A DNA stretch of 64,000 nt from Paraburkholderia lycopersici (GCF_900096975.1 NZ_FMYQ01000026.1:49731-113730); one strand, 5' to 3'. Shown: positions 54,107-63,869, counted from the first letter of the stretch. A program made the numbers and translations. The notes: generated by a model not told the origin, from the sequence alone.

Positions 54107-55684
54107 TCAGCCGCCATAGGCGAACGCGAGCCACATGCGCGCGGCCACCATGCCCACGCCAACGGCCACGCCGAACACCAGCAAACCCTGCAGCAGGCGG
54201 TTGGTGCGCCGTTGCTCGGCAAGCATCTGGCGGATCGTCTCGTCGTTGGCGTGACCGCTCGGCTCCTGGTGGTGCAGCAGCGCCTGATGCACGAGGCGCG
54301 GCAATTGCGGCAGCGTCTTGCTCCACTGCGGCGCCTCGATCTTGAAGCGCTCGTACCAGCCGCGCAAGCCGATCTGCTCCGTCATCCAGCGCTCGAGATA
54401 CGGTTTCGCCGTTTTCCAGAGATCGAGCTCGGGATCGAGCGAGCGCCCGAGGCCCTCGACGTTGAGCATGGTCTTTTGCAGCAGCACGAGTTGCGGCTGG
54501 ATCTCCACGTTGAAGCGGCGCGAGGTCTGGAAGAGGCGCAACAGCACCTGGCCGAGCGAGATGTCCTTCAGCGCGCGGTCGAAATACGGCTCGCACACGG
54601 CGCGGATGGCGCTCTCCAGTTCCTCGACGCGCGTATTGGGCGGCACCCACCCCGACTCGATGTGCAGCGTCGCCACGCGGTGATAGTCGCGCTTGAAGAA
54701 CGCGAGGAAGTTCTGCGCGAGGTAGTTCTTGTCGAAGTCCGACAACGCGCCGACGATGCCGAAATCGAGCGCGATATAGCGGCCGAAATGCGCGGGATCG
54801 AGGCTCACCTGAATGTTGCCCGGATGCATGTCGGCGTGAAAGAAGCCGTCGCGGAACACCTGCGTGAAGAAGATCTCGACGCCCTCGCGCGCGAGCTTCG
54901 GAATGTCGACGCCCGCCGCGCGCAGCTTGTCCACCTGGCTGATGGGCACGCCGACCATGCGCTCCATCACGAGCACATTGGGCGTGCTGAACTCCCAGTA
55001 CATCTCGGGCACGAGCAGCAGATCGAGGCCCGCGAAATTGCGGCGCAGCTGGCTGCCGTTGGCGGCCTCGCGCATGAGGTCGAGTTCGTCATGCAGGTAT
55101 TTGTCGAACTCCGCGACCACCTCGCGCGGCTTCAGGCGCTTGCCGTCGGCCCACAGGCGCTCGGCCCATACGGCGAGATCGCGCAGCAGCGCGAGGTCGG
55201 AATCGATCACCGGACGCATGTTCGGGCGCAGCACCTTCACGGCCACCGGCTTGCCCGCGTGCTGGCCCGACTTCACCTTGGCGAAGTGCACCTGCGCGAT
55301 CGAGGCGCTCGCCACCGGCACGCGCTCGAACTCGTCGAACAGCGCTTCGACAGGCGCGCCCAGCGACTTTTCGATCAGGCCGATCGCCACGTTCGAATCG
55401 AACGGCGGCACCTGGTCCTGGAGCTTCGCGAGTTCGTTGGCGATGTCTGAAGGCAGCAGGTCGCGGCGCGTAGACAGCACCTGGCCGAATTTCACGAAGA
55501 TCGGGCCGAGGCTCTCCAGCGCGAGACGCAGACGCAAGCCGGGCGGATCGTCGAAACGGCGGCCGATCGTGGTGATGCGCAGAAGCAGCCGCACACGCCG
55601 GTCGTTGATCCGGCTCAGCATCATCTCGTCCAGCCCGAAGCGGATGACGGTGAAGAAAATCTTGAGGAAACGCAGAAGACGCAT
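54107..55684 (-). CDS. ubiB: Ubiquinone biosynthesis protein UbiB
   Basis: UbiB is an atypical kinase-fold ATPase of the inner membrane that helps ubiquinone synthesis. The 525-residue protein begins MRLLRFLKIFFTVIRFGLDE. The KxGQ motif is FVKFGQVLSTRRDLLPSDIA and the loop is HADMHPGNIQVSLDP, with ALDFGIVGALSDFDKNYLA after it. One or two C-terminal hydrophobic segments appear near residues 500-522. It follows ubiJ by 18 bases. Confidence 0.95.
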   Translation of the reverse strand: MRLLRFLKIFFTVIRFGLDEMMLSRINDRRVRLLLRITTIGRRFDDPPGLRLRLALESLGPIFVKFGQVLSTRRDLLPSDIANELAKLQDQVPPFDSNVAIGLIEKSLGAPVEALFDEFERVPVASASIAQVHFAKVKSGQHAGKPVAVKVLRPNMRPVIDSDLALLRDLAVWAERLWADGKRLKPREVVAEFDKYLHDELDLMREAANGSQLRRNFAGLDLLLVPEMYWEFSTPNVLVMERMVGVPISQVDKLRAAGVDIPKLAREGVEIFFTQVFRDGFFHADMHPGNIQVSLDPAHFGRYIALDFGIVGALSDFDKNYLAQNFLAFFKRDYHRVATLHIESGWVPPNTRVEELESAIRAVCEPYFDRALKDISLGQVLLRLFQTSRRFNVEIQPQLVLLQKTMLNVEGLGRSLDPELDLWKTAKPYLERWMTEQIGLRGWYERFKIEAPQWSKTLPQLPRLVHQALLHHQEPSGHANDETIRQMLAEQRRTNRLLQGLLVFGVAVGVGMVAARMWLAFAYGG

Positions 55685-55702
55685 GTCTGGAAGGCCTGTT
55701 GA

Positions 55703-56344
55703 CTAGCGCGAGCCGCGCGGCGCAGCGCTTTGGCTCGCGCCCCTGGCCTGTGATTTTTGTTCGAGTCGCTCGATGCGCTTTTCCGTGCGCGCCAGCGTAT
55801 CGCGTGCGCGCGACAGCGCCTCGTTGAAGCCGTCGAGCTCGGCGCGCCGCACGAGCTGCGGGTTTTCGTCGAGCAGATATTCCGTGACCGAGCCGAGCAC
55901 GTTACGCCCTGCGCGTAGCGCCTGCTCGCCGGCCGCGCGCGCAAACGACGCGATGCGCGAAGCGGGCGCGTCGCCGATGAGCTTGGCCAGGTCCTCTTCG
56001 GGTTCCCAGCGCAAGTGCTCGGCGAGCTTGCCGATGATCTGCGCAAACTCGGCGTCGCCCTCGATCTTCACGTGCTTCATCACGGCCGCCTGGCCGCCCT
56101 GCACGAACGAAGACAGTGCGCCCACAGGCAAAGAAAGCGTGACGTCGACGTCGCCCGCATCGTGGTCCTCGACGGCGCCCAGATAGCCGTCCGGCTGCAC
56201 GAGGAGCGTGAGAACGACGGGCGGGCACGAAAGCCGCGCCGTCTTGCCGGCATACGGAGCGAGGCGGTCGCGAGCCCACGTTTCGCGGGCAAGCAGGTGA
56301 TTGACGGCGGCAGCGAAGGGCTTGGCGGCGAGAGTCATCGGCAT
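55703..56344 (-). CDS. ubiJ: Ubiquinone biosynthesis accessory factor UbiJ (SCP2 domain)
   Basis: From ATG 56344 the protein is 213 residues with an SCP2-type lipid-binding domain to about residue 120 (LPVGALSSFVQGGQAAVMKH, IEGDAEFAQIIGKLAEHLRW) and a C-terminal coiled-coil rich in Glu/Arg. UbiJ works in the soluble ubiquinone-synthesis complex with UbiK. Ubiquinone genes lie on both sides. There is no obvious ribosome-binding site; a terminator-like hairpin ends about 10 bases upstream. ATG 56338 is an alternative. Confidence 0.9.
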   Translation of the reverse strand: MPMTLAAKPFAAAVNHLLARETWARDRLAPYAGKTARLSCPPVVLTLLVQPDGYLGAVEDHDAGDVDVTLSLPVGALSSFVQGGQAAVMKHVKIEGDAEFAQIIGKLAEHLRWEPEEDLAKLIGDAPASRIASFARAAGEQALRAGRNVLGSVTEYLLDENPQLVRRAELDGFNEALSRARDTLARTEKRIERLEQKSQARGASQSAAPRGSR

Positions 56345-56354
56345 GGAATAAGAA

Positions 56355-56384
56355 AACCCGCACGGGCACAGGCCCGGGCGGGTT
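56355..56384 (-). terminator. Terminator-like hairpin before ubiJ
   Basis: On the minus strand the arms AACCCGC and GCGGGTT close over an inner GGGC/GCCC stem, then run into TTTTCTTATT. The tail ends at the ubiJ start codon. It could end transcription from the Tim44-like gene, or hide the ubiJ ribosome site. Confidence 0.5.
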
Positions 56385-56502
56385 CCTATTGTAACGTTCG
56401 AGCCGGAGGATCGCGCCGCCACCCGACCCGGCGCGGCGGCTCACGTCACGCGGACCGCGTGATCTGAATCAAATCACGAAGCGGCCGGCTTCAAGCGCGA
56501 AC

Positions 56503-57516
56503 TCAGTGTGAATCGACTTGCTGGATACCCGCGAGCAGCCAGCCTTCGCCCGACGTGCGCGACTTCGAAAGATTCCAGACCTCGACGAACGGTGCGGCCG
56601 GCTCGCCCATGCCTTCGCGGATCAGGCCGGAGAAGCGCACGCTCGCGAGATATTCGCTGCCGCGATCTTCCACGCCGAGCAGGTCCGCGTTGAGCTGTAC
56701 GACGTCGGTCTGGTTGGGCTGCGAGCCGCGGCCCGCAAGATCGACCCGGATCTCGGCAAACATCTCGGGTGTCGTGAACTCGCGGATATCGTCCATGTTG
56801 CCCGCGTCCCACGCGGCCTGGAGGCGCACGAAATAGACCTTCGCGTTGCGCAGGAACGCTTCGGTGTCGAAGCCAGCCGGGATGGACGGCGGCGTTTCGA
56901 TGTTCGGCGTACTGAGGGGGTTGGCTTCGGGCGCGAGGTACTGCCCCGTCGGCGGCGCCGAGTAGCGCGGCTCCTGCGGCTGATACCCGCCCGACGACTG
57001 GTTCAGGCCGCTGGACGAGGAATAACCGCCGCCCGCCTGGTACGCGGGTTCCGCCGCACGGCGGCGGCTCATGACCTTGCGGATCAGCCAGACGGCAACG
57101 ATGGCGATCAGCGCGATCACGATCATGTTGGCCATCATGCCGGCGAACGCTTCGCCGAGACCGAAGTGCGAGAGCAGCGCCGCGATGCCGAGGCCGGCCG
57201 CGAGGCCTGCGATCGGCCCGAGCCAGCGGTTGCGGGCCGGTGCGGGCGTGGGTGCCGGCGTGCCGGGCGCGCGCTGGGCGCCGGCTTGCTGCGCGGGATT
57301 CGCAGGGCCTGGTTGCGCGGGCGGCGGCGTGGTGCTGCGCTGGGAGGCAATCGACGACTGCTTGCCGAAGCTACGGCCGCCCCCCATGCGGCGTGCCTCC
57401 GCGTCGAACGACGCCAGGCTGCCAGCCACCATCACGCCGACGAGGGCCAATACACCAATCTGTCTGGCCCACAATTTTGAAAGCTTTTGGAAAGCACGGG
57501 TTCGGGGCACAGACAT
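56503..57516 (-). CDS. Tim44-like domain protein
   Basis: The 337-residue protein has an N-terminal signal or anchor (GVLALVGVMVAGSLASFDA), a Gln/Pro/Ala-rich linker, and a hydrophobic pair near residues 100-145. A Tim44/TimA-type domain covers the last 140 residues, starting near FDTEAFLRNAKVYFVRLQAA. The family is linked to membrane or cell-envelope proteins, without a proven role. It lies between ubiE (36-base gap) and ubiJ; a hairpin separates it from ubiJ. The assignment is by fold signature. Confidence 0.8.
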   Translation of the reverse strand: MSVPRTRAFQKLSKLWARQIGVLALVGVMVAGSLASFDAEARRMGGGRSFGKQSSIASQRSTTPPPAQPGPANPAQQAGAQRAPGTPAPTPAPARNRWLGPIAGLAAGLGIAALLSHFGLGEAFAGMMANMIVIALIAIVAVWLIRKVMSRRRAAEPAYQAGGGYSSSSGLNQSSGGYQPQEPRYSAPPTGQYLAPEANPLSTPNIETPPSIPAGFDTEAFLRNAKVYFVRLQAAWDAGNMDDIREFTTPEMFAEIRVDLAGRGSQPNQTDVVQLNADLLGVEDRGSEYLASVRFSGLIREGMGEPAAPFVEVWNLSKSRTSGEGWLLAGIQQVDSH

Positions 57517-57552
57517 GATGAAAATTCCTTTAAAGACAGTAGGTTGGGAACA

Positions 57553-58284
57553 CTAATACTTTGTGCCGACGTGTAAGGCTACCACGCCAGCTGACAAATT
57601 GTAATATTTGACGGCATCGAGGCCGACTTGTTCCATCATCGTCTTGAGCGTTTCCTGGTCCGGATGCATGCGGATCGACTCCGCGAGATAGCGATAGCTG
57701 TCGGCGTCCTGAGCGAAGCGCTGGCCCAGCCACGGCAGCACCTTGAACGAATAGACGTCGTAGGCCTTCTTGAGCGGCTCCCAGACCTTCGAAAATTCGA
57801 GCACGAGCAGGCGCCCGCCCGGCTTGAGCACGCGGCGCATCTCGGCCAGCGCGGCGTCCTTGTGCGTCATGTTGCGCAGGCCGAATGCCACGGTCACCAC
57901 GTCGAAGTAGTTGTCCGGAAAGGGAATTTTTTCGGCGTCGCAGAGCAGCGCGGGCGTGATGACGCCGTGGTCGATGAGGCGGTCGCGGCCCACGCGCAGC
58001 ATCGACTCGTTGATGTCGGTGTGCCAGACCTCGCCGCCCGGACCGGCCTTCTTCGCAAACGCCATCGAAAGATCCCCGGTGCCGCCCGCGATGTCGAGCA
58101 CCTTCGCGCCCGGCCGCACGTTCGCCTGCGCGATCGTGAACGTCTTCCATGCGCGGTGCAGCCCAGCCGACATCAGATCGTTCATCAGGTCGTAGTTCGA
58201 GGCAACCGAGTGGAACACGCCGGCCACCTTCTTCGCCTTGTCCTGTTCGTCGACTGTCTGATAGCCGAAGTGGGTTTTGCTCAT
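57553..58284 (-). CDS. ubiE: Ubiquinone/menaquinone C-methyltransferase UbiE
   Basis: UbiE methylates the quinone ring with SAM. The 243-residue protein opens MSKTHFGYQTVDEQDKAKKV, then FHSVASNYDLMNDLMSAGLH. Motif I is VLDIAGGTGDLSMAFAKKAG; VTVAFGLRNMTHKDAALAEM and LVLEFSKVWEPLKKAYDVYS are further signatures. It lies 88 bases after the DUF971 gene and before the Tim44-like gene. A ubiE-ubiJ-ubiB set on one strand supports an ubiquinone operon. Confidence 0.96.
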   Translation of the reverse strand: MSKTHFGYQTVDEQDKAKKVAGVFHSVASNYDLMNDLMSAGLHRAWKTFTIAQANVRPGAKVLDIAGGTGDLSMAFAKKAGPGGEVWHTDINESMLRVGRDRLIDHGVITPALLCDAEKIPFPDNYFDVVTVAFGLRNMTHKDAALAEMRRVLKPGGRLLVLEFSKVWEPLKKAYDVYSFKVLPWLGQRFAQDADSYRYLAESIRMHPDQETLKTMMEQVGLDAVKYYNLSAGVVALHVGTKY

Positions 58285-58372
58285 CGCGCTCGTCCTTTCG
58301 CGGAAGGGTGTTCTGTTGGGGTGTGGACCGCTCTGTCAGCGAAGCGGCGGGGCAGGATCGTAACAGGAAGCG

Positions 58373-58795
58373 TCAGTGGCAGTGGCCGTGCGCGGCACCG
58401 CCGGGTGCCTGCGCCGCCATCGGCGTGTCGCGCTCGACGCCCGCCGCCTTCAGTTTGGCGAAATATTCGGCCCAGAGCTCGTCCTGGCGCGTGGCGAGCT
58501 CGTAGAGCTGGTCCCACGAATAGATGCCGGTGTTGTGCCCGTCCGAGAACGTGGGCTGCAGCGCGTAGTTGCCGACGCCTTCGAGCGCCGTGATCGTCAC
58601 CTCGCGCTTGCCGGTCTGCAGCGTTTCCTGGCCGGGCCCGTGACCGCGCACCTCCGCCGACGGTGAATACACACGCATCAGTTCGAACGGAACGCGATAG
58701 CTTTCGCCGTTCGCATACTGGAGTTCGAGCACGCGCGAAAGGGCGTGCACCACGACGCCGGTCGGCACCGGCGTATCGGATTTCAGTCCACTCAT
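58373..58795 (-). CDS. DUF971 (gamma-butyrobetaine hydroxylase-like N-terminal) protein
   Basis: ATG 58795 gives 140 residues. The DUF971 fold is seen in LELQYANGESYRVPFELMRV, YALQPTFSDGHNTGIYSWDQ and LYELATRQDELWAEYFAKL. In eukaryotes and some bacteria this domain precedes a hydroxylase or acts alone, often close to iron-sulfur or quinone genes. The short His/Gly-rich tail HGHCH may bind metal. It is 40 bases after the HIT gene and 88 before ubiE. Its role is unknown. Confidence 0.85.
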   Translation of the reverse strand: MSGLKSDTPVPTGVVVHALSRVLELQYANGESYRVPFELMRVYSPSAEVRGHGPGQETLQTGKREVTITALEGVGNYALQPTFSDGHNTGIYSWDQLYELATRQDELWAEYFAKLKAAGVERDTPMAAQAPGGAAHGHCH

Positions 58796-58835
58796 GATCG
58801 TCCCTGCTGTTGGGCGGCCGCCGCCGCTTGCATGC

Positions 58836-59267
58836 TCAGGCCTGCGCCTCACCCATTTCCTGGCGCACCGCGTCGCGCAGCAGCGTGGCCTGCGCGCGGC
58901 GCTGGCCCAGCATCGCCTCTGACACCGTGCGCTGGCGCGGTGACCATACGGACATCGGGAAATGCGCGTCGTTAGTGAAGCGCGGGATCACGTGCCAGTG
59001 CACGTGCGGCACCTGATTGCCGAGACTCGCGAGATTCACCTTCGACGGCTGCATGACGCGGCGCAGCGCGCGTTCGACGGCGTACACCGCGCGCATCAGA
59101 TGATCCCGGTCGGCCGCGCCGAGATCCGAGAACTCGGCGACGTGCGCATTCCAGATGACCCGGCAAAAGCCGGGATAGTCAGCCTCGGCGGTCGCGAGCA
59201 CGATGCGCATGCGCTCGTCTTGCCACAGCACATCGCCGCCTTCCTCACTGCAGAATACGCATGCCAT
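58836..59267 (-). CDS. HIT-family nucleotide-binding protein
   Basis: This 143-residue protein starts MACVFCSEEGGDVLWQDERM. The histidine triad is VPHVHWHVIPRF near residues 87-98, and NLASLGNQVPH precedes it. HIT proteins hydrolyse or transfer nucleotide monophosphates, such as AMP from adenylylated compounds. The gene lies 41 bases after the large oxidoreductase gene on the same strand. The substrate is unknown. Confidence 0.88.
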   Translation of the reverse strand: MACVFCSEEGGDVLWQDERMRIVLATAEADYPGFCRVIWNAHVAEFSDLGAADRDHLMRAVYAVERALRRVMQPSKVNLASLGNQVPHVHWHVIPRFTNDAHFPMSVWSPRQRTVSEAMLGQRRAQATLLRDAVRQEMGEAQA

Positions 59268-59308
59268 CGTCGTCCCCGAACCCGTTCACGGAAAATTGAG
59301 CGCTGCCA

Positions 59309-62300
59309 TTAGACCAGCACGCGCTCGATTCCGCCATTGTTCGCGTTCTGAACGTAGTCCGCCATCCAGTTTTCGCCAAGCATGTGCCGGGCGATTTCCA
59401 CCACGATGTAGTCGGCTTCGATGTTGGCGTCCTCGTTGTACCGCGACAGACCCTGGAGGCACGACGGGCAGCTCGTCAGAATCTTGACGTCCTGCGTCGT
59501 GCCCTGCCCGCCCGCTTCCTGCTGCGTGGCCGGCTGCACGCCGTTGGCGCCGCTGACGCCGGTCGCGGCGATCGGGATTCCGCGCAGCTTCGCCGCGCCC
59601 TTGCGGATTTCCTCTTCCTTGCGAAAGCGCACCTGCGTCGAAATGTCCGGGCGCGTGACGGCCAGCGTGCCCGATTCGCCGCAGCAGCGATCGTTCTTCT
59701 CGATCTTGTAGCCGTCTTTTTCCGAGCCCATCAGCTCGTTCACGAGCTTGATGGAGTCGATCGTCTTGATCGGCGTGTGGCACGGGTCGTGATACATGTA
59801 GCGCGTGCCCGTCACGCCGTCGAGCTTGATGCCCTTCTCCAGCAGGAATTCGTGGATGTCGATGATGCGGCAGCCCGGGAAGATCTTCTCGAATTCATAG
59901 CCCGCGAGCTGGTCGTAGCAGGTGCCGCACGACACGACCACGGTCTTGATGTCGAGGTAGTTCAGCGTGTTCGCCACGCGGTGGAACAGCACGCGGTTGT
60001 CGGTGACGATCTTTTCGGCCTTGTCGAACTGGCCCGAGCCGCGCTGCGGATAGCCGCAGCACAGGTAGCCCGGCGGCAGCACCGTCTGCACGCCCGCTTC
60101 CCAGAGCATGGCCTGGGTGGCGAGGCCGACCTGCGAAAAGAGGCGCTCCGAGCCGCAGCCGGGGAAGTAGAACACCGCTTCCGAATCGACGCTCGTCGTC
60201 TTCGGGTTGCGGATGATCGGCACGATCTTGTTGTCCTCGATGTCGAGCAGCGCGCGCGCTGTCTTCTTCGGCAGGTTGCCCGGCATCTTCTTGTTGACGA
60301 AGTGGATCACCTGCTCGACCACGGGCGGCTTGCCCGTCGTGGCGGGCGGATGCGCCGTCTGCTTCTTCACGACCTTCCTGAGCAGGTCGTTGCCGAGGCG
60401 CTGCGCCTTGTAGCCCACGCCCATCATCGCCGTGCGCGCGAGGTTGATGGTCTGCGGGTTCGTCGCGTTGAGGAAGAACATGCCGGCCGCGTTGCCCGCG
60501 TTGAACTTCTTCTTGCCCATCTTGCGCAGCAGGTTGCGCATGTTCATCGTCACGTCGCCGAAGTCGATCTTGACCGGACACGGCGTCACGCACTTGTGGC
60601 AGACCGTGCAGTGATCGGCCACGTCGTTGAACTCGTCCCAGTGCTTGATCGACACGCCGCGGCGCGTCTGCTCTTCGTAGAGGAACGCCTCGACCAGCAG
60701 CGAGGTCGCGAGGATCTTGTTGCGCGGGCTGTAGAGCAGGTTCGCGCGCGGCACGTGCGTCGCGCACACGGGCTTGCACTTGCCGCAGCGCAGGCAGTCC
60801 TTCACCGATTCGGCGATCGCGCCGATGTCGGACTGCTGCATGATGAGCGATTCGTAGCCCATCAGGCCGAACGACGGCGTGTAGGCGTTGCGCAGGTCGG
60901 CGCCGTCGAGCAGCTTGCCCGCGTTGAAGCGCCCTTCCGGATCGACGCGCTGCTTGTACGCGCGGAACTCGGCGATCTCCTCGTCGGTGAGGAATTCGAG
61001 CTTCGTGATGCCGATGCCGTGCTCGCCCGAGATCACGCCGTCGAGCGAGCGCGCGAGCTTCATGATGCGCGCGACCGCCGCGTGGGCGTCCTGCAGCATC
61101 TCGTAGTTGTCGGAGTTGACCGGGATGTTCGTGTGGACGTTGCCGTCGCCCGCGTGCATGTGCAGCGCCACGAACACGCGCCCGCGCAGCACCTTCTTGT
61201 GGATCGCCTGGGCTTCGTCGAGGATCGGCTTGAACGCGCCGCCGTTGAAGATCTGGCGCAGTTCCGCGCGGATCTCCTGCTTCCACGACACGCGCACCGT
61301 GCGATCCTGGGTCACGTGGAACACGTTGACGCCCGGTTGCGTATCGGCGCGGTCGGCGAACTTCTCGGCCAGCGCCTCATAGCCAAGCTGAACGAGTGAG
61401 TGCTGCGCCTCGCGCAACGGCATGTCGAGCTTTTCGCCGACGAACGTCCAGCGCTCGCGCACGCGCTTGAGCAGATCGAGCGCCTGCTGCACGCGGTCTT
61501 CGAGCAGTTCCGCAGACGGAATTTCGTTGGCGTCGTCGCTCTTGCCGAGCGGCAGCTTCCCTTCCTTGAAGAACGCTTCGAGCGCGTCGACCAGTTGCAG
61601 CTTGTTCTTGATCGACAGCTCGATGTTGATGCGCTCGATGCCGTCCGTGTACTCGCCCATGCGGTTGAGCGGGATCACGACGTCTTCGTTGATCTTGAAC
61701 GCGTTGGTGTGCTTCGCGATGGCGGCCGTGCGGCTGCGGTCGAGCCAAAAACGCTTGCGCGCCTCGGCCGAGACCGCGACGAAGCCTTCGCCGCTCTTGC
61801 CGTTGGCCATGCGGACGACTTCCGAGGTGGCGGCGGCCACGGCATCGGCGTCGTCGCCGACGATGTCGCCGATCAGCACCATCTTCGGGAACGCGTTGCG
61901 CTTGCTCTTGGTCGCATAGCCGACCGCCCGCAGATAGCGCTCGTCGAGATGTTCGAGGCCCGCGAGAATCGCGCCGCCCTGCTTCGACGTCTCGAACAGA
62001 TAGTCCTTGATTTCGACGATGCTCGGAATCGCCTCGCGCGCCTGGCCGAAGAATTCGAGGCAGACGGTGCGCGTGTGCGCGGGCATCTTGTACAGCACCC
62101 AGCGCGCCGACGTGATGAGCCCGTCGCAGCCTTCCTTCTGCACGCCCGGCAGGCCGGCGAGAAACTTGTCGGTGACGTCCTTGCCGAGTCCTTCCTTGCG
62201 AAAGCGCCTGCCCTCGATGTCGAGCGACTCGGTGCGCAGCAGCTTTTCGCCCGGCGCGTACTCGCCGTCGAACCAGTTCAGTTCGAAGCGCGCGACCGGA

Positions 62301-63364
62301 ACGTCGTGGATCTTGCCCATGTTGTGGTCGAGGCGCGTGACTTCGAGCCAGTTGCCCTGCGGATCGACCATGCGCCACCAGGCGAGGTTGTCGAGCGCCG
62401 TGCCCCACAGCACTGCCTTCTTGCCGCCCGCGTTCATCGCGACGTTGCCGCCGATGCACGACGCGTCGAGCGAAGTCGGATCGACCGCGAACACGAAGCC
62501 CGCGGCGTCGGCGGCCTCGGTCACGCGGCGCGTGACCACGCCCGCCCCCGAAAAGATCGTCGCCACCTTGCGGTCCACGCCCGGCAGGTCGGTCATTTCC
62601 ACGGGACCGAGCTGCTCCAGCTTTTCGGTGTTGATGACGGCCGAGAACGGCGTGAGCGGCACCGCGCCGCCCGTATAGCCCGTGCCGCCCCCGCGCGGAA
62701 TCACGGTGAGGCCGAGTTCGAAACACGCCTTGATGAGGCCCGCGATTTCGGCTTCGGTGTCGGGCGTCAAGACGACGAACGGATATTCCACGCGCCAATC
62801 GGTCGCGTCGGTCACGTGCGAGACGCGCGCGATTCCGTCGAAGCGGATGTTGTCCCTCGCCGTGCGCTTGCCGAGCACCTTCGTCGCGCGGCGGCGCAGA
62901 TCGGCCATTTTCTCGAATTCGCCCGCGAAGGCGTCGATCGCGCGGCGCGCGGCGGCGATCAGCGTTTCCACGCGCGCGGCGCGGTTCACGCCTTCCTCGT
63001 CGGCATGCTCGACCAGGTCGGCGCGGCGGCGCTTCTCGATTTCGGCGATGCGGTGGTTCAGCGCTTCGATCAGCAGTGCGCGGCGCCTGGGATTGTCGAG
63101 CAGATCGTCCTGCAGATACGGATTGCGGCGCACGACCCAGATGTCGCCCAGCACTTCGTAGAGCATGCGCGCCGAGCGGCCGGTGCGGCGCTCGGCGCGC
63201 AGTTCGGCGAGCGCGTTCCACGCCGCTTCGCCAAGCAGGCGGATAACGATTTCACGGTCCGAAAAGGACGTGTAGTTGTAGGGAATCTCGCGCAGGCGCG
63301 GTTCGATGTCGGCGGCCACGGCGGCGGCGGCGCCGTGAGGATCGAAAACTTGAGGTGCGTTCAT
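59309..63364 (-). CDS. FAD-linked oxidoreductase fused to Fe-S and Cys-rich domains
   Basis: This 1351-residue protein joins the parts of a glycolate/D-lactate-type oxidase. An N-terminal DUF3683-like region is followed by an FAD-binding domain with VIPRGGGTGYTGGAVPLTP near residues 230-248, and an FAD-oxidase C-terminal domain with FVALHMHAGDGNVHTNIPV. Two 4Fe-4S clusters follow, CLRCGKCKPVC and CTVCHKCVTPCPV. Two CCG-type Cys-rich domains include LCCGYPQRGSG and CCGESGTLAVTRPD. It probably oxidises a 2-hydroxyacid and passes electrons to quinone. ATG 63364 is preferred over a site 11 codons upstream. Confidence 0.9.
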   Translation of the reverse strand: MNAPQVFDPHGAAAAVAADIEPRLREIPYNYTSFSDREIVIRLLGEAAWNALAELRAERRTGRSARMLYEVLGDIWVVRRNPYLQDDLLDNPRRRALLIEALNHRIAEIEKRRRADLVEHADEEGVNRAARVETLIAAARRAIDAFAGEFEKMADLRRRATKVLGKRTARDNIRFDGIARVSHVTDATDWRVEYPFVVLTPDTEAEIAGLIKACFELGLTVIPRGGGTGYTGGAVPLTPFSAVINTEKLEQLGPVEMTDLPGVDRKVATIFSGAGVVTRRVTEAADAAGFVFAVDPTSLDASCIGGNVAMNAGGKKAVLWGTALDNLAWWRMVDPQGNWLEVTRLDHNMGKIHDVPVARFELNWFDGEYAPGEKLLRTESLDIEGRRFRKEGLGKDVTDKFLAGLPGVQKEGCDGLITSARWVLYKMPAHTRTVCLEFFGQAREAIPSIVEIKDYLFETSKQGGAILAGLEHLDERYLRAVGYATKSKRNAFPKMVLIGDIVGDDADAVAAATSEVVRMANGKSGEGFVAVSAEARKRFWLDRSRTAAIAKHTNAFKINEDVVIPLNRMGEYTDGIERINIELSIKNKLQLVDALEAFFKEGKLPLGKSDDANEIPSAELLEDRVQQALDLLKRVRERWTFVGEKLDMPLREAQHSLVQLGYEALAEKFADRADTQPGVNVFHVTQDRTVRVSWKQEIRAELRQIFNGGAFKPILDEAQAIHKKVLRGRVFVALHMHAGDGNVHTNIPVNSDNYEMLQDAHAAVARIMKLARSLDGVISGEHGIGITKLEFLTDEEIAEFRAYKQRVDPEGRFNAGKLLDGADLRNAYTPSFGLMGYESLIMQQSDIGAIAESVKDCLRCGKCKPVCATHVPRANLLYSPRNKILATSLLVEAFLYEEQTRRGVSIKHWDEFNDVADHCTVCHKCVTPCPVKIDFGDVTMNMRNLLRKMGKKKFNAGNAAGMFFLNATNPQTINLARTAMMGVGYKAQRLGNDLLRKVVKKQTAHPPATTGKPPVVEQVIHFVNKKMPGNLPKKTARALLDIEDNKIVPIIRNPKTTSVDSEAVFYFPGCGSERLFSQVGLATQAMLWEAGVQTVLPPGYLCCGYPQRGSGQFDKAEKIVTDNRVLFHRVANTLNYLDIKTVVVSCGTCYDQLAGYEFEKIFPGCRIIDIHEFLLEKGIKLDGVTGTRYMYHDPCHTPIKTIDSIKLVNELMGSEKDGYKIEKNDRCCGESGTLAVTRPDISTQVRFRKEEEIRKGAAKLRGIPIAATGVSGANGVQPATQQEAGGQGTTQDVKILTSCPSCLQGLSRYNEDANIEADYIVVEIARHMLGENWMADYVQNANNGGIERVLV

Positions 63365-63397
63365 GGTTGGACGACTCTTTGAGCCAGCCCCGCGCAC

Positions 63398-63869
63398 GGC
63401 TCACGGCCGGTGCGACAGGGGCTGACGGGGCGCGTGGGGCGCTATTCTGAAATCGTGTCCGCCTGGGGCAGGCTGCGGACGAAAGGGGTGGGGAGGCACA
63501 TGGCGGCAACGCTCACGCCGATGGTTCCCCGGCGCTCGGACTTAGCGACACGATCGTGCGTGGCGGACGTGCCGCTGCGCCGCGGGGCGGGTCTCGCGCC
63601 GTGCGGGCATCAAATGGGCTGTCCGAGGTTGCCAGTGCATCTTCCGATCCTTGTTTCAAAACCGGATTTTAACGCATGATCCGCACCCGCGCTGACGCCG
63701 CGTGGGAATGCTGTCAGACACGGAAGATTCATCCGCGCCGACCGGCGGCGGGCATGCCAGAGCGGCCCGCCGGCCCTTCCCGGGTGGTCCGGGCCGGCCG
63801 CCAGAGCGGGAGCCGTTGGCGCTATCATCTACGTTTTCCTTTCCCGTCCCGCGCCCGGCGCGTCCTCGC
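63398..63869. other. 472-base region before ilvA, no gene seen
   Basis: No conserved gene was found on either strand. The open frames here are short and without recognisable domains. A TATCAT box at 63823-63828 may be the -10 element of the ilvA promoter. Confidence 0.5.
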
